A DNA stretch of 32,312 nucleotides. Origin: Thiohalocapsa sp. (GTDB taxonomy: Bacteria > Pseudomonadota > Gammaproteobacteria > Chromatiales > Chromatiaceae). Made by a program: the position numbers and the translations under genes. Positions 24,027 through 32,257 of this stretch are shown in pieces. Below the pieces are notes generated by a model that was given only the letters and a program-made list of their open reading frames with translations, was not told the origin of the DNA and did no database searches. Location of the stretch: the NCBI GenBank assembly GCA_021736785.1, contig JAIPFF010000059.1, positions 1-32,312 on the forward strand, given 5' to 3'. The number at the start of each line of letters is the position of its first letter. Positions within the stretch are counted from its first letter, which is position 1.

Positions 24027-24832
24027 GGGGCGACCTGATCCGTCCATACCCGGAAGCTTTTCAGCTCGGTGGGTCCGAAGGCGGTGCTGATCGCCACGTC
24101 CGCGGCATCGCGACCGCGGGCGATGAGCACGCGGCCGATGCGCGGCGTGTTGTTGCGGGGATCGAAGGTGTACCACTGCCCGCCCAGATACACCTCGAGC
24201 CAGGCCGAGAAGTCCATCGGATCCGCGGACGGCGGCACGCCGATGTCGCCGAGATAGCCCGTGCAGTAGCGCGCGGGGATGTTCAGGCAGCGGCAGAACG
24301 CGATCGCCAGATGCGTGAAATCGCGACAGACGCCGGTGCGCTCCTGCAGCGTCTCGAGTGCGGTCTTGGTGACCCGCGCGTGCTGGTAGCCGAAGCTGAT
24401 TTCGTTATGGACCCAGTCACATACCGCCTGCACGCGTGCCCAGCCCGGCGGCGTGTGCCCGAACAGAGACCAGGCCGTCTCCGACAGCCGATCCGTCTCG
24501 CAGTAGCGGCTGCCGAGCAGAAACACCAGCGTCTCCCCCGGCAGATGCTCCACCGCGACCTGCGGCGCGAAAGGCTCGACCGGGTCCGGCAGTCCGCTGT
24601 CGTTGATACGCGCATCGGCGCTGATGCTGAAGTCGCCGGGGGGAGCGACGACGCGGCTGCACCAGTTGCCGAAGCCGTCGCGGTAAGCCGTCAGCGGCGC
24701 CGGCGGCCGCGTCACGATGTGATCCGGTCCGAGCAAATCCGAAACACGCGAAAAATGCACATTGACGGCGAGGATCATCGGCGTCGGCTGCGGGCAGGCG
24801 TAGACCAACTCATAGCCGAGCTGAATTTGCAT
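24023..24832 (-). CDS. Transglutaminase-like cysteine protease family protein
   Basis: The product is 269 residues. The N-terminal half is a beta domain common to bacterial transglutaminase-like proteins (MQIQLGYELVYACPQPTPM). The core has the nucleophile Cys169 in ERTGVCRDFTHLAIAFC and the Asp224 strand in GGQWYTFDPRNN. The position normally occupied by the catalytic His (HAW) is Ser209 here (MDFSAWLEVYLGG). I believe related proteins share this substitution, so it may mark a subfamily rather than a dead enzyme. The ATG at 24832 has AGGAG upstream; the open frame to 25081 is not used. It is coupled by a 4-bp overlap to the amidohydrolase, suggesting a joint role in peptide or amide processing. 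Confidence 0.88.
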   Translation of the reverse strand: MQIQLGYELVYACPQPTPMILAVNVHFSRVSDLLGPDHIVTRPPAPLTAYRDGFGNWCSRVVAPPGDFSISADARINDSGLPDPVEPFAPQVAVEHLPGETLVFLLGSRYCETDRLSETAWSLFGHTPPGWARVQAVCDWVHNEISFGYQHARVTKTALETLQERTGVCRDFTHLAIAFCRCLNIPARYCTGYLGDIGVPPSADPMDFSAWLEVYLGGQWYTFDPRNNTPRIGRVLIARGRDAADVAISTAFGPTELKSFRVWTDQVAP

Positions 24833-25362
24833 GGGGGTCTCCTGCCTTGCGGCGGTCGGATGGCGAGGGGGCGTGGGTCGGTTCGGCGTGCGGGGCAGGG
24901 CGCGGACACCGTGCACCGTCATCACCATAACATCGATACGTGCGCCCGCGATCACAAGCGCTGGCGGTGGCGGTTCGGGCGCGGGGCCGGCGCGGCGCCG
25001 ATGTCGGACCATTCCGAATCGCCGATCGATGCGGCCACGCCGAAGGTCGACTCCAACGCCGAGGCGGCGGGCCCAATCCAAGGGGCCAATCCAGGGACCA
25101 ATTTGCAGCCGGGCGTCACGCGTGTCGGCGAAATCCTACATCGACCGGCTAAATTCCCCGGCCGAAAGTCACCAATGATGACGAAATATTCCGCGGGTAT
25201 TTGATAGCTTATTGATCGTCGTCACCGACATGTTGTCTCGGCGCAATGCCGGATTGCATGAGGCGCGTCAAGGCCGAGGTGACGACGGAGCCGCGGCAGG
25301 GCTTTAGCTTTTTCTCCCGGCCGCGAACGACTATTCAGGAGATCGAGACCGAGGAACCACAA
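24833..25362. other. Divergent intergenic region upstream of the transglutaminase and the S1 protease
   Basis: About 530 bases. A small plus-strand frame from 25001 to 25204 (MSDHSESPIDAATP onward, 67 residues) is open, but has no ribosome-binding site and no recognisable homology; I do not call it. ggcccaatccaagg-like repeats with CCAAT occur three times at about 25068-25101. The part around 25175-25225 is AT-rich (gacgaaatattccgcgg, then tatttgatagcttattgatc) and probably holds the protease promoter. Confidence 0.4.
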
Positions 25363-26553
25363 ATGAAACGTTATTCATTGCGCATGAGCATCCACGCGGC
25401 CCTGACATTGGCCGTATCGGCAACGCCGTTGGTCGTTTTCGCCGAGTCCGGCGTCGTCAGTGAGCCAATTGCGGCAACGGCAACGGCAGCGGCACAGTCG
25501 GACGTGATGGCCTATTGGACGTCTGACCGGATCGCGGCGGCAACCGCGATGGTGATGGTCGATACCGGGGAAGGTGATTCAGCGCAGACTGCCTCCATCT
25601 TCGAGGAAGGCGACGACGAGCAACCGATGGTGCTCGAAACCAGCCCCGGCGGGTTTGCGGAGGAGGATTCCAATGCATTTCACCAAGATGCCTATCCGGA
25701 TCAGTGGGAAAAGCTCGGCGAGGACATGGGTGCCTTGTACATTCCGGGTGACGAGCTTACCGAGGTCTTGCTCGGCGATCCTTTGCTCGGCGACGTCCTG
25801 ACCGATACGCTGGCGGGCACCAAAAACATCTACACTGCCTATGACGTCAATGTGAAGACGGCGCTGTGGAAGCTGTACCCGCACCGCTGGCAAGGGAAGT
25901 TCACCTTCACGACGCCGAACGGCAACTCCTCCTGCTCCGCGACTGCCATCAGCAACAACCACATCGTCACCGCCGCGCACTGTGTCTACGACACGCCCAG
26001 TCGAAACCGCTGGTACACCAACAAGGCCTTTCATCCGGCCTATCGCAACGGCGCGACGCCCTATGGAACCTTCGCGACGACGGGCTGCACGGTGCTGAAT
26101 GCCTGGGTCAACTTGAGCGGTGGCTACAGCATCAATAGCTGGGCGCGTCACGACGTGGCGGTGTGCAACGTCGGCAAGAACTCCGCCGGCAAGACGCTCA
26201 ATCAGGCCGTCGGTTGGGCGGGGCGCAGTTGGAACTACGGCTATAACCAACTGCACTTCAATGCTGGCTATCCCGCACGGGACTACCGGGACGTCCTGCT
26301 GTCGTCGCCGGCGCAATACCTGCGCTCCTGCACCGCCGAGTCGTTCAAGCAGACCACCGATACGGTGGGAATGGGTTGCCTCTACGGGCGCGGTATCAGC
26401 GGCGGCTCCTGGCTGCGCGACTATAAGGCAAATTACATAAGCGGCAGCGTCAACAGCGTGAACTCGGGTCTGTATATCGGTCAGTCGAACCTATATGGCC
26501 CGCGCTTCAATTCCAATAACATCGTCACGCTGTGTAATTCGCAAGGCTGCTGA
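25363..26553 (+). CDS. Secreted trypsin-like serine protease (S1 family) with an acidic propeptide-like region
   Basis: The product is 396 residues. The signal peptide is MKRYSLRMSIHAALTLAVSA to about residue 27. Residues about 30-160 are acidic, with a GDELTEVLLGDPLLGDVLTD stretch, and look like a pro-region. The protease core starts near 163: His206 in TAAHC, Asp264 in RHDVAVC and Ser346 in GISGGSW, where GDSGG is usual. Eight cysteines (191, 207, 242, 268, 323, 339, 391, 396) suggest up to four disulfides, as in exported glutamyl endopeptidase-like enzymes. The ATG at 25363 has GAGGA 7 bases upstream. Expected to be periplasmic or secreted. A perfect hairpin follows the gene. Confidence 0.9.
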   Translation: MKRYSLRMSIHAALTLAVSATPLVVFAESGVVSEPIAATATAAAQSDVMAYWTSDRIAAATAMVMVDTGEGDSAQTASIFEEGDDEQPMVLETSPGGFAEEDSNAFHQDAYPDQWEKLGEDMGALYIPGDELTEVLLGDPLLGDVLTDTLAGTKNIYTAYDVNVKTALWKLYPHRWQGKFTFTTPNGNSSCSATAISNNHIVTAAHCVYDTPSRNRWYTNKAFHPAYRNGATPYGTFATTGCTVLNAWVNLSGGYSINSWARHDVAVCNVGKNSAGKTLNQAVGWAGRSWNYGYNQLHFNAGYPARDYRDVLLSSPAQYLRSCTAESFKQTTDTVGMGCLYGRGISGGSWLRDYKANYISGSVNSVNSGLYIGQSNLYGPRFNSNNIVTLCNSQGC

Positions 26554-26588
26554 TCCCGGCGGACACCCTTCTCGATAGGGTGACCATG

Positions 26589-26619
26589 TGCAGGATCCGG
26601 CCTCGGGCCGGATCCTGCA
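26589..26619 (+). terminator. Strong hairpin terminator after the S1 protease gene
   Basis: A perfect 14-bp inverted repeat (tgcaggatccggcc with its complement) with a 3-base loop lies 35 bp after the protease stop. Downstream it is not T-rich, so termination may be factor-assisted, but the stem is very stable. Confidence 0.7.
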
Positions 26620-26688
26620 TTCACTTGGGCAGAGGCGTTTAGGCGTCGCCCCCGCCTCGGCGTCGTCGGCTCCGAAGGATACAAAGCA

Positions 26689-27219
26689 ATGATCATCATC
26701 GTGTTGATACTGGCGCTCTCGTTCCCGGTGGTTTCGGTCGGAGTAGAGCCGGGCGCTGATTCTGAATCGACGGACCCGGCCACGTACGTGGATCGGGCCC
26801 ATCATTTCCGAGTTGCGCTTCCGCCGGGCTTCGAAATCGGCAGACGTCCGCCTTCGGAGCTGCGGGATTTCACGCCTGCCCCCGTGGCGGGCATCTTTTT
26901 CATGAATCCGCAGATGGCCGGCGGCCAGTTGGCCGGTGTCGAGCCGGCCGATCTCGAGATCCGGATCTATTCGGCGGACAGCCACGAATCCCTGGAAACC
27001 TGGCTTGCGGAGCACGAATTCGCCTTCGGCGACACCGGTACCCGCGTCACGCCTTACCGGCAAGGTGCGGTGAATGGTCTCGAGGTCTGCCAATCAACGC
27101 TGCTGGCGCCCGGTTGCTCGATCTACGTTCGCGGCGAGAATTTCGTGTATCAACTCACCCCGGCAACGCGCGAGGGCGAGCAAATCTTGTCCACCTTTAC
27201 TGTGCTGCCGGCGTCTTGA
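26689..27219 (+). CDS. Small exported protein of unknown function
   Basis: The product is 176 residues. The N-terminus MIIIVLILALSFPVVSVGVE is a hydrophobic signal or anchor. The rest has alternating strands and helices (TYVDRAHHFRVALPPGFEIG, then YSADSHESLETWLAEHEF) and ends with ATREGEQILSTFTVLPAS, which looks like PsbP/LpqN-like small exported folds (a strand-rich domain detecting or binding ligands). I do not recognise a named family. Two cysteines (in LEVCQSTLLAPGC) could form a disulfide. The ATG at 26689 has AAGGA about 10 bases upstream. It is preceded by the terminator, so it has its own promoter. Confidence 0.7.
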   Translation: MIIIVLILALSFPVVSVGVEPGADSESTDPATYVDRAHHFRVALPPGFEIGRRPPSELRDFTPAPVAGIFFMNPQMAGGQLAGVEPADLEIRIYSADSHESLETWLAEHEFAFGDTGTRVTPYRQGAVNGLEVCQSTLLAPGCSIYVRGENFVYQLTPATREGEQILSTFTVLPAS

Positions 27220-27289
27220 CCGTTGTTGTTCTGCACGGGCAATGCGGGCAGTGCCGCTCGGTCCTTTAACCGCCGAAACGAGTGCATGG

Positions 27290-27319
27290 ACGAGCTCGGT
27301 TTACACGAGCTCGGTTTAC
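27290..27319. repeat. 15-bp direct duplication
   Basis: acgagctcggtttac occurs twice in tandem (27290-27304 and 27305-27319) between two convergent genes. It is a small duplication without evident function. Confidence 0.85.
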
Positions 27320-27413
27320 ACGCGGCTGTCCGCCCCTTTTGATCGATTTCAGTGTCGGAGGGCGACCCCTGAGGCTCCGCGTTGCGCCGCCGATTTTCCC
27401 TTGATGTCGTTCG

Positions 27414-28346
27414 TCATTCGAGAATCCGCATGTCTTTACTCAGCGGCGCGTTGGCGGGCTTTTTGTCGGGGCTTCTGTCCGCAGTCTGCGGTCCACGACG
27501 GCGTAACCGCGCCTCAACCCGGATGGCGGTCATCAGCGCCTCGTCGTGAATAGCCGGATACGAGGGATAATACCCTTCGACTTCCATCGCATGTTTCTTG
27601 GCCGCAATCTCCAATCGGGCCCGGTCGCTATCGGATAAGCCTTGGAGCATCAACAGGAGCGGCGCCTTGCGCTGGAGATAGCGTTGGCACAAAGCGTGTT
27701 CGGCACCTGCCGGCCAATCCTCGCGGACCAGCAAAGCGGGAAAGTCGTCGGCGTCGCCCGCTGCGCGCTTGAACCACGCGGTGCGTGGCTTCGAGCCGGC
27801 CCGGTTCGCCACCATGGCCTGAAAACGATGATTCACCGGCGGCTCGCCGCGGGCCTGTTCTTCCGCGGTGGATTCGACCTTCAGCTTTGAATGGGGAAGA
27901 GCCGTCCACTCCGTCTTGGACGGATAGGTGGACATCTGGGCTTCGTCGCAACAGGAGAAAATCATCGCCAGCGGCGATTCATCCGATCCATCCAGCAGCC
28001 AATACTCGAATACATCGGCCGCGGCAAAGGGTGTCTTTGCGTCGCGCAGGAAGTCCGAAAGTTCCTGGATTGCCTTGTTGACTTGGGCGGGATCAAGAAT
28101 GGACGGGAATACGTAGGGAGCAAGTTTCTTATTCTCGAAATGGGCAACGCGATAGTAGCCCCGATCGAGGGCGTAGCCCATTTGGCTACTCTGTCCACCG
28201 TTTCCGCGGCGATCTCTCGGCAGATAATGGAGCTCCCAGGTGACGCCGTCGAAGCTCTGGGCGCGAGCGCGTTCCGACTCGACGATTTGAACCATACCGG
28301 AGAAGGGCGGCAGCAGCCGCTGTGAATAAGCTCGAAGGTCGGACAT
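27414..28346 (-). CDS. Hypothetical protein, 310 residues
   Basis: I do not recognise it. The start MSDLRAYSQRLLPPFSGMVQ at 28346 is preferred over a longer frame to 28463, because the extension is Arg-rich and unlikely. The protein is soluble, with no signal peptide or membrane segment. It shows LHYLPRDRRGNGGQSSQMGY (from about 39), a Trp/Asp-containing central part (VFEYWLLDGSDESPLAMIFS), and a basic tail (VEARLRRRGPQTADRSPDKK). No catalytic motif is seen. Codon use looks native. It is convergent with the exported-protein gene and has no co-directional partner close by. Confidence 0.65.
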   Translation of the reverse strand: MSDLRAYSQRLLPPFSGMVQIVESERARAQSFDGVTWELHYLPRDRRGNGGQSSQMGYALDRGYYRVAHFENKKLAPYVFPSILDPAQVNKAIQELSDFLRDAKTPFAAADVFEYWLLDGSDESPLAMIFSCCDEAQMSTYPSKTEWTALPHSKLKVESTAEEQARGEPPVNHRFQAMVANRAGSKPRTAWFKRAAGDADDFPALLVREDWPAGAEHALCQRYLQRKAPLLLMLQGLSDSDRARLEIAAKKHAMEVEGYYPSYPAIHDEALMTAIRVEARLRRRGPQTADRSPDKKPANAPLSKDMRILE

Positions 28347-28623
28347 GACTAAGTGGCGACTCGTATTGGGAAGATGATCGGGGCCGGCGAGGCGATCGGG
28401 GCAGAGGGTTCGGGACGCGCGTTGCCCTTGCACCACGCGGCGGACGAGACGGGACCGCTTCACGTCGAAGGCCCATGCTACGAACAGACTCCACTCGGGC
28501 GCCGCGGGAGCGTGCGACGGCGACGACTACGCCGAAGCTCGGCAGCCTCCCGCAATCGATACGCAATCATCTCGGTCGACTGGGGCCAGAAAAACGGGCA
28601 GAAAGTAGGGAATCCTTAAAAAT

Positions 28624-29440
28624 GGGGACAGACCACGTTTTCCGCCGTTCAACTCAAGACGACAGCGGCAAGTCTCCCTGGTCTTCGTCCGGGCGCTCAG
28701 CCCGCGGCCGCCCGGGAGCGCCGCGCCATGTTCGCCGACCCAGCATCGCGGCGATCTGCCGCTCGAAGCGCACGTTGCCCAACACGAAGCCGCCGTTCAC
28801 GCTGTCGCGAATGCGCGTGAGCAGTTGCTCGTCGATCTCATCGGCGAATAGCCGCCGGTACGCCGCCTGCCGCTCGGCATCCGAGCCGCCCAAGGTCGCG
28901 TACAGCGGATGCGCCGTCACCACGGGGTCCGGCGTGCCCAGCGCATTCGCCCGGTAGCTTGACCACGGGTAGTCCGCCGGGGACTTCACTAGGGCGGCGC
29001 GGAGCGGGTTCAGCTCGATGTAGCGCTGACACGCAAGCAGATACTCATCGGTCTCGATCACCGAGGAGCGAAAACGCCCCTCGAACAGCGGCCCCGTGCG
29101 CTGGTAGGTGCGATTCACGTACTGCACGTAGGACTGAGCCAAGCGCTTCATGAAGGTCGGCACGCCGGCGTCGGTCGGCGCCGTCAGCAGCAGGTGCACG
29201 TGGTTGGTCATCAGCACGTAGGCGTGCACCGCAACCGACTCCGCGCGCGCGAGCGCGGCCGCACGCATCAACAACAACCGCCGATCATCATCCGCGAAGA
29301 AGACCGCCGCGCGGTCGATACCGCGCAGGATCACATGCATCGGATAGCCGCCGACAACGATGCGGGCGCGTCTGGGCATGGGGTTGCCTCTTCGTGTTAC
29401 TACGATAGGGGAAGCTTAGATCAAAAATGTGGTCTGTCCC
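28624..29440. mobile_element. RAYT transposon-like element with terminal inverted gggacagaccac repeats
   Basis: gggacagaccac at 28625-28636 and its complement gtggtctgtccc at 29429-29440 bracket the RAYT gene, with further matching of flanking tttt tracts. The element is about 817 bp. A shortened copy lies at 31872-32134. Confidence 0.8.
28654..29379 (-). CDS. REP-associated tyrosine transposase (RAYT, Y1/IS200-like)
   Basis: The product is 241 residues. The HUH active site is in MTNHVHLLL (His60, His62), the N-terminal MPRRARIVVGGYPMHVILRG is typical, and candidate catalytic tyrosines lie in AQSYVQYVNRTYQR (Tyr84/Tyr87). IELNPLRAALV and PADYPWSSY are RAYT-specific. RAYTs cut and join single-stranded DNA at REP-type palindromes. 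It is framed by inverted GGGACAGACCAC sequences. The gene appears intact, so activity on itself and on the miniature copy is plausible. Confidence 0.95.
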   Translation of the reverse strand: MPRRARIVVGGYPMHVILRGIDRAAVFFADDDRRLLLMRAAALARAESVAVHAYVLMTNHVHLLLTAPTDAGVPTFMKRLAQSYVQYVNRTYQRTGPLFEGRFRSSVIETDEYLLACQRYIELNPLRAALVKSPADYPWSSYRANALGTPDPVVTAHPLYATLGGSDAERQAAYRRLFADEIDEQLLTRIRDSVNGGFVLGNVRFERQIAAMLGRRTWRGAPGRPRAERPDEDQGDLPLSS

Positions 29441-29618
29441 TGTTTTACTCTATTTTCCCGCAGTTTTTCCCCCAACCATCCGAGGTGGGCTCGCAGGGAC
29501 CGCTTGCGTACACCAGGCAGCACCGATCAGCATGCCTGCGCCGTCCCCGACGGGCCCCGATCCGTCGAGGATTCGTCGCCACCGAACCGATCCACCCGCA
29601 GCCGCAGCACACGCCCTC

Positions 29619-31022
29619 ATGATCAAGAACCGCTTCGCGGACTTCACCTGTCAGCCCACTCCCCCGCCGGCCGGCGTGCCCATGGGACAGCGTCGCGGGC
29701 GAGTCTTTCGCGATAGGCCACGGTGGGGCTTGGCCGCACTGTTGCTGGCCCTGCTCGCGGCGGTCGTCGCGACCGATGGTGCGGCTGATCCCGGGCGGAC
29801 AGCCTACAGGCTGCACGGCATCGACTTCAGCCCGTTCACCGGGACCCAGGACCCGAATAGCGGGGCCAGGGTCGACGAGACGCAGATCCGCGCACGGCTG
29901 GGGCTGTTGATGGACGGCGGGCGGCGGCAGGCCGATTGGATCCGCACCTATGCCGTGTCGGGGGGCCTTGATCAGGTGCCGAGGATCGCCCGGGAACTCG
30001 GGTTAAAGACCGCCGCGGGCGCCTGGCTCGGCCGCGATCCCGCGGCCAACGAGGTCGAGATTCGGGGCCTGATCCGGCTGATCGACGCGGGCGTCGTCGA
30101 CCTCGCCGTCGTCGGCAGCGAAACCCTGCTGCGGCAGGATCTCGACCCGGCGGCGCTGGTTGCGGCCATCCGGCGGGTCCGCGCCGCGACCGACGACCGG
30201 GTGCCCGTGGCGACGGCGGACAGCTACCGAAAGCTGCTGCAGCATCCGGAAGTCATCACCGCGGGGTCCGTCGTCATGCCGAACTACTATCCCTTTTGGG
30301 AGGCGGTACACATCGACGACGCCATTGCGTTCCTGCACACCTGGCACCTGCGGCTCGCGGCCGCGGCCGGCGGCAAGCCCGTCATCGTCAGCGAGACCGG
30401 CTGGCCAAGCGGCGGCGCCGCCATCGGCCCCGCGGAGCCTTCACCCGAGAATGCCGCCCGGTACTTTCTGCACTTCGTCTCGTGGGCGCGCGCCGAGGAC
30501 GTCCCGTATTACTACTTCCAGGCCTTCGACGAGCCCTGGAAGGCCGCCCGCGAGGGCAGCTTCGCGGCACATTGGGGGGTTTGGGACGAGAACGGCGCGC
30601 TGAAGCCGGGCATGCAGGCCGTGTTCGACGGCGCCACACTCTCGGACGATTGGACCCCGACGCTGCGTCAAGGGCCCGGCGCGCCGGAAATCAGGCTGAC
30701 CGAGGTACCGCCCATCGGCGGCCACGCGGACCTGCTGGGCGAGGTCCGCCACGTTAACCCCGGGGAGTACAACGTGGCCGTCTACATCCGGGTCGGCGGC
30801 AACTGGTGGACGAAGCCCGAGATCGACAACCCGGCGATCTTCATCCCGCGGAGCGGGCAGTGGCGCGCCGACATCACAACCGGCGAAGGCGACGAGCGCG
30901 CGGACACAATCGCCGCCTTCTTGATCCCCATCGATTTCGCGCCGCCGATCGTGCTCGGCGCATCGGAGCTGCCGGAGGCCTTGGCCGCGGGCGCGGTCGC
31001 ACGGGCGTCGGCAGTGCGCTGA
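29619..31022 (+). CDS. GH17-type beta-1,3-glucanase with an additional C-terminal beta domain
   Basis: The product is 467 residues from ATG 29619; ATG 29682 is an alternative that still retains the membrane segment (WGLAALLLALLAAVVAT). The catalytic domain has the GH17 signature SETGWPSGG (nucleophile Glu259) and the acid/base Glu168 in VVGSETLL, with YYYFQAFDEPWK at about 298. Residues about 357-450 form a separate beta-rich part (ADLLGEVRHVNPGEYNVAVY) that could bind sugar. It is anchored or exported, and its substrate is expected to be beta-1,3-glucan. Its start region lies about 180 bp after the RAYT element. Confidence 0.9.
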   Translation: MIKNRFADFTCQPTPPPAGVPMGQRRGRVFRDRPRWGLAALLLALLAAVVATDGAADPGRTAYRLHGIDFSPFTGTQDPNSGARVDETQIRARLGLLMDGGRRQADWIRTYAVSGGLDQVPRIARELGLKTAAGAWLGRDPAANEVEIRGLIRLIDAGVVDLAVVGSETLLRQDLDPAALVAAIRRVRAATDDRVPVATADSYRKLLQHPEVITAGSVVMPNYYPFWEAVHIDDAIAFLHTWHLRLAAAAGGKPVIVSETGWPSGGAAIGPAEPSPENAARYFLHFVSWARAEDVPYYYFQAFDEPWKAAREGSFAAHWGVWDENGALKPGMQAVFDGATLSDDWTPTLRQGPGAPEIRLTEVPPIGGHADLLGEVRHVNPGEYNVAVYIRVGGNWWTKPEIDNPAIFIPRSGQWRADITTGEGDERADTIAAFLIPIDFAPPIVLGASELPEALAAGAVARASAVR

Positions 31023-31173
31023 CATCGCGGCAATGGGATCGCCGAGAATAGCGCGCCAGCAGAAACGCCGCTCATCAGGAACGCGCTTTCCGGCGGTGGA
31101 AAAACAGGCGTCGATCGAGCAGCGAATTCGGCTATCTTTGCCCGCGCGTTATGACCGACGAACGCCGACAGCA

Positions 31174-31557
31174 ATGCTCAAGCAACGAGCCGCCTATCTG
31201 ATTCTGCTCACCCTGCTGGTGCCGATCGGCATCGGCACGAAATTCTATTCCGGGCCGGGCGCCGATTGGGTCGCGAACTCCGTCGGTGGCAGCCTCTACG
31301 TCGTATTCTGGATTCTGCTTGCGCTTGCGGTAGCGCCGCACCTGCGGGCGGCCACGGTATCCTTGACAGTGCTGGTCGTGACCTGCGTCCTGGAGGTGCT
31401 GCAGCTTTGGCACCCGGCGTGGCTCGCGCCGATCCGCGGCACCTTCATCGGCCACGCGCTGCTCGGCAATCACTTCTCCTGGTGGGATTTTCCGTACTAC
31501 CTGGCGGGCGCGCTGCTCGGATTCGGTATCGCGGCCGCGGTCCGGCGGCTACCGTGA
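31174..31557 (+). CDS. DUF2809 family membrane protein
   Basis: The product is 127 residues with four predicted membrane helices. Family-typical text includes GIGTKFYSGPGADWVANSVG, LYVVFWILLALA, CVLEVLQLWHPAWLAPIRGT and LLGNHFSWWDFPYYLAGALL. The function is unknown. The ATG at 31174 fits the family start; the longer frame from 31033 is Arg-rich and unlikely. It is convergent with the truncated gene at 31577. Confidence 0.88.
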   Translation: MLKQRAAYLILLTLLVPIGIGTKFYSGPGADWVANSVGGSLYVVFWILLALAVAPHLRAATVSLTVLVVTCVLEVLQLWHPAWLAPIRGTFIGHALLGNHFSWWDFPYYLAGALLGFGIAAAVRRLP

Positions 31558-31576
31558 AAAACGGGTACGTACCTCA

Positions 31577-31871
31577 TTAGTGCGCCATCAGAAGCACGAC
31601 CCCGCGAAAAGCCGAATCCCACCAAAGGAAGATCAATCCGTGCCGGGTCTCGGGTCCGAGTTCCATCTCGTCTCTCTCCGACTCGGAGTTTCCGATCTCG
31701 ATTAAACGGTTCTTCGCGGCCGAGTCCTCAGGGAGCACAACGATCAGGGCGTCGGCATACTCGCCATCGACATCCGGCACGGGTTGAATGGAATCGGGCG
31801 GGACTACCACCTTGGTCGCGCCGGCGTTATAGAGCTGCTCGACAATCGCTAGCGCTTGCAGGGATACCTCA
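31577..31871 (-). pseudogene. Conserved hypothetical protein, 5' end removed by the miniature RAYT element
   Basis: The frame enters from the miniature element (its first residues, MWSVPE, are encoded by the terminal repeat), and native-looking sequence starts at about VSLQALAIVEQLYNAGATKV. The text up to LIFLWWDSAFRGVVLLMAH resembles small proteins that begin with a helix-strand of the form xxIVExLYxxGAxKV and end in FLWWD; I have no name for them. The original start is missing or displaced, so expression is doubtful, though a start inside the repeat could keep it alive. Confidence 0.6.
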
Positions 31872-32134
31872 GGGACAGACCACATTTTCCGCCGTTCGAC
31901 TTACTAGGACAGCAGCAACTCTCCCTGCTCTTTGTCCGGGCGCGGAGCCCGGGAAGGCGCGGGAACACCGCGCCGCGTTCGCCTGCCCAGCATCACGGCG
32001 ATCTGCCGCTCGAAGCCCTCGTTGTCCAACACTCCGATAGCTGCCGACAACGATGCGGGCGCGTCCGGGCATGGGATGGCCTCTTCGTGTCGCAACGATA
32101 GGGGAAGCTTAGATCAAAAACGTGGTCTGTCCCC
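31872..32134. mobile_element. Miniature, internally deleted RAYT element
   Basis: This 263-bp element has the same inverted ends as the full copy at 28624-29440 and retains the start of the transposase (MPGRARIVVGSY on the minus strand at 32072) and its tail (RQIAVMLGRRTRRG). About 554 bp of the middle are missing; the junction lies near 32031-32036. It is non-autonomous and could be mobilised by the full copy's enzyme. Confidence 0.85.
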
Positions 32135-32257
32135 ATTTTTCCGCCATTTTTCCAGGCTGCTTGTCCGCGGCCTCCCTACGTGTCAATGTCCAAGCCGACA
32201 CTCTCCCGTCGGATTCTTGTATAAAGATTCCAAGGGCCAGCGCAGGAGACAACGACC

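Noticed and set aside
25001-25204. Small 67-residue plus-strand frame before the S1 protease
   Set aside because: Plausible composition, but there is no ribosome-binding site or homology, and it lies in a divergent promoter region.
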